Source: JBCDCY01 sp039180875 (GTDB lineage: Bacteria; Pseudomonadota; Alphaproteobacteria; Rhodobacterales; Rhodobacteraceae). From it: a stretch of 64,000 bases of DNA. This document shows positions 28,133 through 36,062 of the stretch, piece after piece. Position 1 is the first letter of the stretch, and each line of letters opens with the position of its first letter. Under the pieces are notes generated by a model. The model had not been told where the DNA came from, ran no database searches, and worked only from the letters and a program-made list of their open reading frames with translations. A program made the translations under genes and the position numbers. The stretch is taken from contig JBCDCY010000004.1 of assembly GCA_039180875.1 (NCBI GenBank), forward strand, positions 1-64,000, written 5' to 3'.

Positions 28133-29506
28133 TCAGTTGACCTGCACCACCTTCCCGGGATTGAGGATGTTGCTCGGGTCGAGTGCGCGCTTGATATCGG
28201 CCATCACCGCCCAGCCGTCGCCGTGCTCGGCCGTCATGTACTTCATCTTGCCCCGGCCGATGCCGTGCTCGCCCGTGACCGTGCCGCCAAGGCGAAGGGC
28301 GCGCTCGTTCATCGCCGCTGCAAGCTCCTTCGCCACTTCGAGCTCGTCCTCGGCATCGGGCATAACCAGGAGCGCGGCGTGGAAGTTGCCGTCGCCCACA
28401 TGGCCGACGATCGGCCCCTCGATCGGGCTCGCGGCGATCTCCCCCGCCGTCTCTCGCACGGCTTCGGCCAGGGCGGAGATCGGCACGCAGACATCGGTGG
28501 TCAGCACCCGACAGCCCGGGCGGAGCGATTTGGCGGCGTAAAGCGCGTTGTGGCGCATGTGCCAAAGCCGGTTGCGATCCTCGGCCTTGGTCGCCCATTC
28601 AAAGCTGCCGCCGCCGAACTCCTCGGCGATGCTCGCCATGGTCTCGGCCTGTTCGGCCACCCCGGCCTCCGAGCCGTGGAACTCCAGGAACAGATGCGGC
28701 CGCTCCGGCATGGCGGTGCCGGTGTGCTGGTTGAAGCCGCGGATCGCCGCCTCGTCCACGAACTCGATCCGGGCCATCGGCACGCCCATCTGGATGGTGG
28801 CGATGACGGCGGAGACGGCGGTCTCGATGTCGGGGAAATCGCAGATGGCTGAGCTGATCGCCTCCGGCTGGCCATGCAGCTTGAGCGTGAGCTCGGTGAT
28901 GATGCCGAGGGTACCCTCGGAGCCGACGAAGAGCCGCGTCAGGTCGTAGCCGGCGGAGGACTTGCGGGCGCGGGAGCCGGTGCGGATCACCCGCCCGTCG
29001 GCCAGCACCACCTCCATCGCCATGACGTTCTCCTTCATCGTGCCGTAGCGCACCGCCGTGGTGCCTGAGGCGCGGGTCGCGGCCATACCGCCGAGGGAGG
29101 CATTGGCGCCCGGGTCGATGGGAAAGAAGAGGCCGGTGGCGCGCAGATCGGCGTTCAGCGCCTCCCGCGTCACGCCGGGCTGGACGACGACGTCGAGGTC
29201 CTCTGCGTGCACCTCCAACACCTTGTCCATGCGGCTGGTGTCGACCGAGACGCCCCCCTGGAAGGCCAGCGCATGGCCTTCGAGCGAGGTGCCGACGCCC
29301 CAGGGCACGATCGGACAGCCGGCCTGGTGGCAGATCCGGGCGATCTGGCTCACCTCCTCCGTCGTTTCGGGAAAGGCGACGGCGTCGGGGGGCGTGGCGC
29401 CGTAATAGCTTTCATCCTCGGCATGCAGGCCCAGGACGGAGGGGGCGGTGGAGAGCCGATCGCCCAGCAGGCCCCGCAGTTCCTCGATGGCGCTTTCGAT
29501 GGTCAT
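28133..29506 (-). CDS. FAD-linked oxidase, GlcD / D-lactate dehydrogenase type
   Basis: A 457-residue flavoprotein of the VAO/PCMH superfamily that oxidises 2-hydroxy acids such as glycolate or D-lactate. The FAD domain has AVAFPETTEEVSQIARICHQ, VPWGVGTSLEGHALA and PGANASLGGMAATRASGT; the C-terminal FAD-oxidase domain has GHVGDGNFHAALL and the ending GEHGIGRGK, with a final RALDPSNILNPGK. The ATG at 29506 follows GGGAG; the frame is open further upstream but those residues look non-coding. Substrate unknown. Shares a transcript with the DUF4440 gene and is divergent from the thioesterase gene at 29567. Confidence 0.9.
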   Translation of the reverse strand: MTIESAIEELRGLLGDRLSTAPSVLGLHAEDESYYGATPPDAVAFPETTEEVSQIARICHQAGCPIVPWGVGTSLEGHALAFQGGVSVDTSRMDKVLEVHAEDLDVVVQPGVTREALNADLRATGLFFPIDPGANASLGGMAATRASGTTAVRYGTMKENVMAMEVVLADGRVIRTGSRARKSSAGYDLTRLFVGSEGTLGIITELTLKLHGQPEAISSAICDFPDIETAVSAVIATIQMGVPMARIEFVDEAAIRGFNQHTGTAMPERPHLFLEFHGSEAGVAEQAETMASIAEEFGGGSFEWATKAEDRNRLWHMRHNALYAAKSLRPGCRVLTTDVCVPISALAEAVRETAGEIAASPIEGPIVGHVGDGNFHAALLVMPDAEDELEVAKELAAAMNERALRLGGTVTGEHGIGRGKMKYMTAEHGDGWAVMADIKRALDPSNILNPGKVVQVN

Positions 29507-29566
29507 GTTGTCTCCCGCCCTGGCCAGCGCCAGTATGAGCACCGTCACCAAGCGAGGACAACACCC

Positions 29567-30094
29567 ATGACAGCAGAGCCCGACGCGCCCGTCGAGGGTC
29601 ATGACGGCCCCTACGCCGCGCCCATCGTCACGCCCCAGGCGACGGTCCGGCCGGAGTGGATCGACTATAACGGCCACATGAACGTCGCCTACTACATCGT
29701 GGCGATGGACGGCTCGCTCGACTGGGTGCTGGAGCATGAACTCGGGCTCGGCGAGGGCCGGGTGAAGCGGGCGGAGCGGGGGCCCTACACCCTGCAGATG
29801 CACATCCACTATCTCGACGAGATGCTGGAGGGGGCGGCCTTCTACTGCCGGACCCGGTTGCTCGACCACGACGCCAAGCGCATGCACCTTTTCACCGAGA
29901 TGGTGCGGGAAGCCGACGAAACGGTTGCGGCGACCGTCGAGCAATTGGTCATCAACGTCGATCTCACGACCCGCCGCTCCGCCCCCTATCCCGACTGGGC
30001 GCAAGCCCGGCTCGCCGGGATGGCTGCAGCCCATGCCGGCCTCGCCCGCCCCGCCCAGGTGGGCGCCATCCTCGGCATCCGGCGCCGGGGCTGA
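29567..30094 (+). CDS. Hot-dog thioesterase (4HBT-like)
   Basis: A 175-residue acyl-CoA thioesterase of the 4-hydroxybenzoyl-CoA type. The conserved entry VRPEWIDYNGHMNVAYYIVAMD contains the catalytic Asp-x-x-Gly-His motif, and the second half has LHIHYLDE-like MHIHYLDEMLEGAAFYCRTRLL. The ATG at 29567 has GAGGA before it. It resembles thioesterases linked to carnitine/betaine metabolism as well as general ones, so the substrate is not assigned. A truncated thioesterase of the other (PaaI) type follows within 10 bases. Confidence 0.85.
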   Translation: MTAEPDAPVEGHDGPYAAPIVTPQATVRPEWIDYNGHMNVAYYIVAMDGSLDWVLEHELGLGEGRVKRAERGPYTLQMHIHYLDEMLEGAAFYCRTRLLDHDAKRMHLFTEMVREADETVAATVEQLVINVDLTTRRSAPYPDWAQARLAGMAAAHAGLARPAQVGAILGIRRRG

Positions 30095-30101
30095 GGCTGC
30101 G

Positions 30102-30209
30102 ATGCCGACGATCTTTGATCGGATGGAGGCGCCGCCAGCGGCGCGGCCGATCGGTTGGCGGCTGATCGCCTGCGATCCCTCGGCGAGCGCGCACCTGGCT
30201 GAGATCTAG
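30102..30209 (+). pseudogene. Truncated PaaI-type thioesterase remnant
   Basis: A 35-residue open frame whose residues 8-25 (MEAPPAARPIGWRLIACD) match the N-terminus typical of PaaI-family thioesterases, where the rest of the hot-dog domain would follow. The frame ends at a TAG, and the palindromic element at 30211-30254 begins immediately after it. No continuation of the domain was found in any frame up to the ClC gene. I read it as the broken 5' end of a gene; a coincidental short frame is the alternative. Confidence 0.5.
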
Positions 30210-30210
30210 G

Positions 30211-30254
30211 GCGTTTTCCGTTCGGGTTGGACCACAATTCAGAGCGGAAAACGC
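30211..30254. repeat. Inverted repeat GCGTTTTCCG-N24-CGGAAAACGC
   Basis: Perfect 10-base arms around 24 bases, directly following the thioesterase remnant. This type of palindrome recurs in many alphaproteobacterial genomes as a dispersed element (recollection). The remaining stretch to 30536 shows no gene; it contains short GC-rich dyads and presumably the promoter of the ClC gene. Confidence 0.6.
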
Positions 30255-30536
30255 AACGACTGGAGCGGCTTGCCCGTCTTGAATGTCGACTTGACCGAGT
30301 CTGTCAGCTGGGTCCGTCGGATCGACATTCTCCCTAAGCGGACAGCATGCGCGCCCGACCGGGGCGACCCGTCGGCGCTCACAAGTCGGTGCGCGTCGTC
30401 GGATTCGCCCCGCCCGCCTGCGCCGCCCCCTTCCCCGTCGGGCGGACGGGGTGCTAGACCGGTTCTGGGTGCGATCCTTGGCGCGACGTCGTGGCGGGCC
30501 GACCGCCGGCGCAGCTCAAGGCCAAGGTAAGGCGGG

Positions 30537-32207
30537 ATGATCGACGGCATTCGCCAGGGCATGCGCGGCTTCAAGACCCGCGCCATTGCCACCTACGAGA
30601 CCCTGGTCGAGCGTGGGCCGGGTCAGCTCCAATTCTGGCTGATCGCGCTCATCGTCGGGCTAGCGGCGGGGCAGGCGGCCACCCTGTTTCGTCTCGCGAT
30701 CTTTGCCTTGCAGGAGGCGGTCTACGGCGCCGACGACGAGATGCTGGCGAGCCATCTGAGCGCGCTCGACCCGCTTTGGGTGTTCTCGATCCCCATCCTC
30801 GGCGGCCTGGTCGTGGGCCTGATCCTCTGGCAGTTCACGCCGGACGGGCGGGCGAGTTCGGTGGCCCACGTGATCGAGGGGGCGGCGATCGGCAACGGCC
30901 GGGTGGACACACGGGCGGGGCTCGCCTCGGCGCTCGCCTCTCTCGTCACGCTCTCCACTGGCGGCTCCACGGGGCGGGAGGGGCCGGTGGTGCACCTCGC
31001 CGCGGTGATGTCCACCTGGGTCTCGAACCGCTTGCAGGCCAACGGCGTGACGGCCCGCGACCTGATGGGCTGCGCGGTGGCGGCGGCGGTCTCGGCCTCC
31101 TTCAACGCGCCGATCGCCGGGGCGCTGTTTGCCATGGAGGTGGTGCTGCGCCACTTCGCCGTGCACGCCTTTGCGCCGATCGTCGTCGCCTCGGTGGCCG
31201 GCACGGTGGTGAGCCGCCTGCAGGTGGGTGACGTGACGGAGTTCACCCTGCCGGTCCACACGCTCGCCTTCTATGTTGAGCTTCCCGCCTTCATGCTGCT
31301 CGGCCTGGTGAGCGGCGTGGTCGCGGTGGCGATGATGCGCTCGATCTTCATCGCCGAGGATGTCGCCGACCGGTTTGCGGAGGGCGTCCGCCTGCCGGTG
31401 TGGGCCAGGCCGGCACTGGCCGGCATTCTGTTGGGCGCCATCGCGGTCTTCTTTCCCCATATCATCGGCGTGGGCTACGAGACGACGAGCCGGGCGCTCC
31501 TCGGTCAGCTTAGCATGTGGGACGCGATGATCTTCGCCTTCGTCAAGGTGATTGCCGTGGCCATCACCCTGGCCGGGCGCATGGGGGGCGGGGTGTTCTC
31601 CCCCTCGCTGATGCTCGGGGCGCTCGCCGGGCTCGCCTTCGGTTGGGTCGCCACGGCGATCTTTCCCAACGTCTCCGGGTCCGAGGCGCTCTATGCCATG
31701 GCTGGCATGGGGGCGGTCGCGGCCGCTGTGCTCGGCGCGCCGATCTCCACCACCCTTATCGTCTTCGAGCTCACCGGCGACTGGCAGGCGGGGATCGCGG
31801 TGATGATCTCGGTCTCGCTCGCCACTGCGGTCTCGAGCAAGCTGGTCGACAAGAGCTTCTTCCTCACCCAGCTCGAGCGGCGGGGGGTGCGTCTGGCGAC
31901 GGGGCCGCAGGACTACCTGCTCTGCACCATCGGCGTCCGCGGTCTGATGCGGCCCCGGGGGGCGGAGGACGGCGCCTCTGACACCAAGTGCGAGGCCTTG
32001 GTGGCCCAGGGCGCGTTTCTGGAGCGGGATGCGACGCTCGAAGACGCCCTGCCGATGTTCGAGGTCTTTCCGGGCGAGTACATCCCGGTGGTCGCCCGCG
32101 ACGCCGACGGCGAGACGCCGGAGCTGTTGGGCGCGCTCTTCCACGTCGATGCCCTAAGGGCCTTCAACCGCGCCCTGGCCGAGACGGCGCGGGAGGAGCA
32201 TTCCTGA
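30537..32207 (+). CDS. ClC family chloride channel/transporter
   Basis: A 556-residue ClC protein that moves chloride (or fluoride/nitrate in some members) across the inner membrane. About ten hydrophobic segments span residues 33-430. Selectivity motifs: GSTGREGP (143-150) with the external gating Glu at 148, and GGGVFSPSLMLGALAG. The usual GSGIP loop is replaced by GRASSVAHVIEG. In FNAPIAGALFAMEVVLRHF the position of the internal proton glutamate of the E. coli exchanger is Val. After residue 460 a degenerate CBS-like tail of about 95 residues follows. Start codon choice rests on the first good ATG; GGCGGG precedes it. Confidence 0.92.
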   Translation: MIDGIRQGMRGFKTRAIATYETLVERGPGQLQFWLIALIVGLAAGQAATLFRLAIFALQEAVYGADDEMLASHLSALDPLWVFSIPILGGLVVGLILWQFTPDGRASSVAHVIEGAAIGNGRVDTRAGLASALASLVTLSTGGSTGREGPVVHLAAVMSTWVSNRLQANGVTARDLMGCAVAAAVSASFNAPIAGALFAMEVVLRHFAVHAFAPIVVASVAGTVVSRLQVGDVTEFTLPVHTLAFYVELPAFMLLGLVSGVVAVAMMRSIFIAEDVADRFAEGVRLPVWARPALAGILLGAIAVFFPHIIGVGYETTSRALLGQLSMWDAMIFAFVKVIAVAITLAGRMGGGVFSPSLMLGALAGLAFGWVATAIFPNVSGSEALYAMAGMGAVAAAVLGAPISTTLIVFELTGDWQAGIAVMISVSLATAVSSKLVDKSFFLTQLERRGVRLATGPQDYLLCTIGVRGLMRPRGAEDGASDTKCEALVAQGAFLERDATLEDALPMFEVFPGEYIPVVARDADGETPELLGALFHVDALRAFNRALAETAREEHS

Positions 32208-32220
32208 TGGTTGCGCCTGC

Positions 32221-32559
32221 CTAAAGCTGCTCGACCGTGACCTTGGAGGGATAGAAGGCGACGTAGCCGGCGATCCGGGCGACGTCGTCGGAGGGCTCGG
32301 GATAGGACCAGGCCGCGTCCTCGATCATGCCGCTCTTGCCGGCGATGTGGAAATGCTCGGCATCACCCTTCCAAGGGCAATGGGTGCGCTTCGGGCTCGC
32401 CTCCAGGAACGCCATGCCCAGATCCTCCCGCGGGAAATAGACCACGGGCTTCAGCTCATCCTCCAACAGCTCAAGGCATTCCGCGCTTTCGCCGATGACG
32501 GCGCCGGCGGCGCGGACGACCCAGGTACCGGGCGCGCGCCGTATCGTGATGTCAGCCAT
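32221..32559 (-). CDS. DUF427 domain protein
   Basis: A 112-residue protein of the DUF427 beta-barrel family, covering the complete domain: RRAPGTWVVRAAGAVIGES, VVYFPREDLGMAFLE, THCPWKGDAEHFHI and YVAFYPSKV. The PREDL and CPWKGDA stretches are the most conserved parts. Biochemical function is not known. It is convergent with the ClC gene (14-base gap) and follows the Xaa-Pro aminopeptidase on the same strand in genome order, with a separate promoter likely. Confidence 0.88.
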   Translation of the reverse strand: MADITIRRAPGTWVVRAAGAVIGESAECLELLEDELKPVVYFPREDLGMAFLEASPKRTHCPWKGDAEHFHIAGKSGMIEDAAWSYPEPSDDVARIAGYVAFYPSKVTVEQL

Positions 32560-32635
32560 GGGACCTCCCCCGTCGTCCGTTTTTGTGCGGCGATCCTACG
32601 GAAGGCGCCGCGGAAAGATAGGGGGCGCGTGTCGG

Positions 32636-34438
32636 TCAGAGCGGCTCCGTCGCCTGGGCGAGCCAATCCGCGGCGTCGTCCGACAGCCGGGAGCTGAGCC
32701 GGGCCCGGGTCTCTGCATGGTAGGCGTCGAGCCAGATGCGCTCTTCGGCGGTCAGCAGCGCGGTGTCGATCAGGCGCCGGTCGATCGGCACGTAGGTCAA
32801 TGTCTCGAAGCCGAGCATCGGCCGGTCGCCGAGCGGCGGCACTTCGGGCGAGGTGACGACGATCAGGTTCTCGATGCGGATGCCGAAAGCGCCCTCCCGA
32901 TAGTAGCCGGGCTCGTTCGAGAGGATCATGCCCGGGGCCAGCGCAACCTCCCCGCGGCGGCTGAGGGATTGCGGCCCCTCATGGGTGCCGAGATAGGCGC
33001 CGACGCCGTGGCCCGTGCCGTGGTCGTAGTCGAAGCCTGCCTGCCAAAGGTTGATCCGGGCGAGTGCGTCGAGGTCACGGCCCGCCAATCCCTCGGGCCA
33101 GCGGGCGCGGCTGATGGCGATCATGCCTTTCAGCACCAGGGTGAAGGCGCGGATCGCATCCTCCGGCGCCGGGCCGGTGGCCACGGTGCGGGTGATGTCG
33201 GTGGTGCCGTCGAGGTACTGCCCGCCGCTGTCGACCAGCAGGATGTCGCCGGGGGTGACCGGGCGGTCCGTCGCCTCCGTCACCCGGTAGTGCACGATGG
33301 CGCCGTCGGGGCCGGCGCCGCAGATCGTGTCGAACGACAGATCGCGGAGCGCGTTGGTCGCCCGGCGGAAGGCCTCGAGCTGCTGGACGACCGAGATCTC
33401 GGTCAGCGTGCCGCTCGGCGCCGCTTGGTCGAGCCAGGCCAGAAACTCCACCATGGCCGCCCCGTCGCGCAGATGCGCCTCCCGCGCGCCGGCGATCTCG
33501 GCCTCCGTCTTGCTCGCCTTGGGCAGGATGCAGGGATCCTGGCGCCAGACGACGTCGATGCCGGCGTCTTTCAGGCGGTCGGAGACCCAGATCGGCGCGC
33601 TGGCCTTGTCGACGGCCACGGGGCCGGAGAGCGCGTCGAGGGTCGCGCCGAAGACGTCGGGAGGCACCACGCTCACCTCCGGGCCGAGATGGTCTGCCGG
33701 CTCCTCCCCGATCTTGGCGGGGTCAGCGATCAGGGTGACGGTGCCGTCTGCGTGGAGGAGGGCGAAGACCAGGGGGATCGGCCGCCGCTCCACGTCGCTC
33801 CCCCGAATGTTCAGGAGCCAGGCGATGGAGTCGGGCAGGGTGAGGACGGCGGCGGCGATCCCCTCCTCCCGCAGATCTGCGGCGAGATCGGCGCGCTTCT
33901 CGGCGGCGCTTTTGCCGGCGAGCGCTTCGGGGTAGGGCACGATGGGGGCCTGGGGCGGGGCGGGCTGATCCTCCCAGATCCGGTCGATGGGATTGGGGAT
34001 CGGGCGGAGCGTCGCGCCGCAATCGGCCAGGCGCTCGCCGAGGCGGGCGATTTCCTCGGCCCCGTGCAGCCAGGGGTCGTAGCCGAGAACGTCGCCCTCG
34101 CCGAGCCGCTCGGCCAGCCAATCCGCGACCTTCACCTTATGGGAGGCGACCGGACTGTAGGCGGTTGTGTCGATCTGGTCGCCCACCTGCAAGGTGTAGC
34201 GGCCGTCGGCGAAGACCGCGGCCTCTTCGGCCAAGACGACGGCGGTGCCGGCCGAGCCGGTGAAGCCGGTGAGCCAGGCCAATCGCTCGTCCCGCGGGGC
34301 CACCGTCTCCCCCTGATGGGCGTCGGCCCGCGGCACCAGGAACCCGGCGAGGCCCTCTTCGGCCAATACGGTCCGGAGCGCCGCCAGGCGGGCCGCGCCC
34401 GTCGCCGGAGTGGTGGTCGCGACAAATGACTGGAACAT
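32636..34438 (-). CDS. pepP: Xaa-Pro aminopeptidase (M24, long form)
   Basis: Cleaves the N-terminal residue from peptides whose second residue is proline. The 600-residue protein has two creatinase-like N-terminal domains and the pita-bread catalytic domain from about 320. The five metal ligands are visible: Asp403 and Asp414 in VDSGGQYLDGTTDITRT, His477 in HGTGHGVG, Glu509 in NEPGYY and Glu523 in RIEN. This three-domain layout matches the eukaryotic-like XPNPEP1 group rather than the shorter E. coli PepP. The ATG at 34438 has GGGAG upstream; 15 further upstream codons are possible but unlikely. Confidence 0.94.
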   Translation of the reverse strand: MFQSFVATTTPATGAARLAALRTVLAEEGLAGFLVPRADAHQGETVAPRDERLAWLTGFTGSAGTAVVLAEEAAVFADGRYTLQVGDQIDTTAYSPVASHKVKVADWLAERLGEGDVLGYDPWLHGAEEIARLGERLADCGATLRPIPNPIDRIWEDQPAPPQAPIVPYPEALAGKSAAEKRADLAADLREEGIAAAVLTLPDSIAWLLNIRGSDVERRPIPLVFALLHADGTVTLIADPAKIGEEPADHLGPEVSVVPPDVFGATLDALSGPVAVDKASAPIWVSDRLKDAGIDVVWRQDPCILPKASKTEAEIAGAREAHLRDGAAMVEFLAWLDQAAPSGTLTEISVVQQLEAFRRATNALRDLSFDTICGAGPDGAIVHYRVTEATDRPVTPGDILLVDSGGQYLDGTTDITRTVATGPAPEDAIRAFTLVLKGMIAISRARWPEGLAGRDLDALARINLWQAGFDYDHGTGHGVGAYLGTHEGPQSLSRRGEVALAPGMILSNEPGYYREGAFGIRIENLIVVTSPEVPPLGDRPMLGFETLTYVPIDRRLIDTALLTAEERIWLDAYHAETRARLSSRLSDDAADWLAQATEPL

Positions 34439-34532
34439 CGTGCTCTCCCGGCGCAGCGCCCTGAGGCATCGCGGAAATTGCATCCGCGGTCAATTCACCC
34501 TAGACCCGCGCCGTCTGGCAGGGAGCGTCTTG

Positions 34533-34841
34533 ATGCGGCACCTTCTCGCGGGTCTTTTGGCCGTGGCCGCCCTGGTGCGGGCCGGGCTGGATTACCTGGC
34601 CACATCCGGCGCCGATGTCGCCTTCAGCTTCGCCAAGATCGGTGCGGTTTGGGCGGGCGTTCACCGCAACAGCCTGCAGCAGATCCAGCCGGGGATCGAA
34701 CGCTATCTGGCGGAGTGGCTCTGGGATCCGGTGATGCTGACGATCCTGGTGCAGCCGATGGCGCCGGTGCTGGCGGGTCTGGCCGTCGTGGTCTGGCTGC
34801 TGCCACTCCTCTGGCGCCGCGGGCGGACGGTGGAGGGGTAG
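34533..34841 (+). CDS. Small inner-membrane protein, unknown function
   Basis: A 102-residue protein with an N-terminal hydrophobic segment (about 3-20) and a C-terminal helix (about 72-92), between them QQIQPGIERYLAEWLWDPVMLTIL. I recall similar proteins with a LWDP-type motif in alphaproteobacteria, without a function. The ATG follows GGGAG by 7 bases. Divergent from pepP across 94 bases. Confidence 0.65.
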   Translation: MRHLLAGLLAVAALVRAGLDYLATSGADVAFSFAKIGAVWAGVHRNSLQQIQPGIERYLAEWLWDPVMLTILVQPMAPVLAGLAVVVWLLPLLWRRGRTVEG

Positions 34842-34864
34842 GGACCCATCCGGGCCGGCGCTGG

Positions 34865-34933
34865 GTCGCGCCCGTTCCCCACCCGCCCACCCACGGGTGG
34901 TCGCTTTGCGCCCACCCTTGGAACGGGCGCGAC
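34865..34933. repeat. Composite palindromic element A
   Basis: Perfect 14-base inverted repeat GTCGCGCCCGTTCC / GGAACGGGCGCGAC (34865-34878 and 34920-34933) enclosing a smaller ACCCG/CGGGT hairpin. Its right half (GCGCCCACCCTTGG...GGGCGCGA) recurs at 39568-39592, so it belongs to a dispersed family. Lies between the convergent genes ending at 34841 and 34988. Confidence 0.75.
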
Positions 34934-34987
34934 CGCAATCGGCCTCCGGGACCGTCGGCGGGTCGACAACGCTGTCCTGCCTGTCCC

Positions 34988-35581
34988 TCAGTGGAACCGG
35001 ATGCTCTCCACTGACCTGTCGATCGCCGTGCGGGTGTCCGCATCCTGGTCCTGGCGCAGACCAGCGCCGACGATCAGCACCCGCCGATCCTGGGGCACCA
35101 ACCAGAAGAGCGATTCGACCGGGTAGCTTTCGGAGCCGTCGACGAGGAGCGTGTATCGGACCCGCGTGAAGCTCGCATCGACGCCGCCCACGACGATCTG
35201 GCGCGGACCCTCGGCGACCTCGAAGTCCGGGAAGGCGGCGCGCAGCGGCGGAATGAGCGCCTCCGCCAGGTCCATGGCGCGCACATTGGCCTGGTCGAGC
35301 ACTCTGACGGTAACACTGAGCCGGGCGTTTAGATCATCGTGGGAGGGGGGAAACCGCGTCACCGACACCGCCGGAATCTCGGCCGCGCGTATCTCGTCAT
35401 TAAGCGTGCCGGCATCGACGCGCTCGCGGTTTTCGACGAACGTCGCGTCGTCGACCACATGCCAGCCCGACGGTGTGGTGATCGAGAAGCCGAGGGTGGG
35501 GAAGTCCCAGTCCTTGGCCGCGACGCTCTCCCCCATCAGCAGCATTGCGAGCAGCGAAAGGGCGGTGTTGCGCAAAATCAT
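34988..35581 (-). CDS. Secreted protein of unknown function
   Basis: A 197-residue protein with a signal peptide (about 1-22, LRNTALSLLAMLLMGESVAA then KDW), so probably periplasmic. The mature part contains FPTLGFSITTPSGWHVVDDATF and a later VESLFWLVPQDRRVLIVGAG, a beta-rich pattern reminiscent of the DcrB/PsbP-like (DUF1795) fold, but the match is loose. The start at 35581 is set by the signal peptide; the ribosome site is weak. Downstream of the DksA-like gene, with 38 bases between them. Confidence 0.65.
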   Translation of the reverse strand: MILRNTALSLLAMLLMGESVAAKDWDFPTLGFSITTPSGWHVVDDATFVENRERVDAGTLNDEIRAAEIPAVSVTRFPPSHDDLNARLSVTVRVLDQANVRAMDLAEALIPPLRAAFPDFEVAEGPRQIVVGGVDASFTRVRYTLLVDGSESYPVESLFWLVPQDRRVLIVGAGLRQDQDADTRTAIDRSVESIRFH

Positions 35582-35619
35582 GCGATCACCGACTTCTCGA
35601 TTGATAGAAGCCAGGGCCG

Positions 35620-35934
35620 TCAGGCGCATTTCCGGCAGTGGGTGGCGTGGGGCACGGCGTCGAGCCGTGCGGCGCTGATCTCATCGCCGCATTCGCGGCA
35701 CGCGCCGTACTCGCCGTGCTCGATCCGGCGCAACGCCTCCTTGATCGCCCGGATCTCGGCCTGGCCCTGCAGGCCGAGATGTTCCAGCACCTCGTCGCCT
35801 TCGCGTTCCGAGGCGCGCTCTTCCGAGTCCTTCGGCATCGGCGCGTCGAGATCCTCCTCGATATGCTCCAGCCGCGCGCCAAGCTCGACCAGCCGCGCCT
35901 CGAGTTTCGCCCGCATTTTTGCTGGATCGACCAT
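35620..35934 (-). CDS. Short DksA/TraR-type zinc-finger protein
   Basis: A 104-residue protein of the TraR/DksA family, which binds RNA polymerase through its secondary channel. The C-terminus has an intact four-Cys zinc finger (CRECG-x16-HCRKC, C-x2-C-x17-C-x2-C). The N-terminal coiled coil (1-75) is shorter than in E. coli DksA (151 residues), and the DxxDxA tip is not clearly present. It may therefore be a DksA-like accessory or YbiI/TraR-type protein rather than the main DksA. Divergent from the ABC exporter gene. Confidence 0.85.
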   Translation of the reverse strand: MVDPAKMRAKLEARLVELGARLEHIEEDLDAPMPKDSEERASEREGDEVLEHLGLQGQAEIRAIKEALRRIEHGEYGACRECGDEISAARLDAVPHATHCRKCA

Positions 35935-36062
35935 CGCGGTACTCTCCCTGCCGTGGTCGCGTCGCGCCCAAAGCGTCGCACGGTCCGCGCCATCGGGTCA
36001 ACTTGCCGCCCCTCGGTGCGGCTGCTAGCACCAAGGGCGAGATCGCGGGAAAAGGCAGCGGG

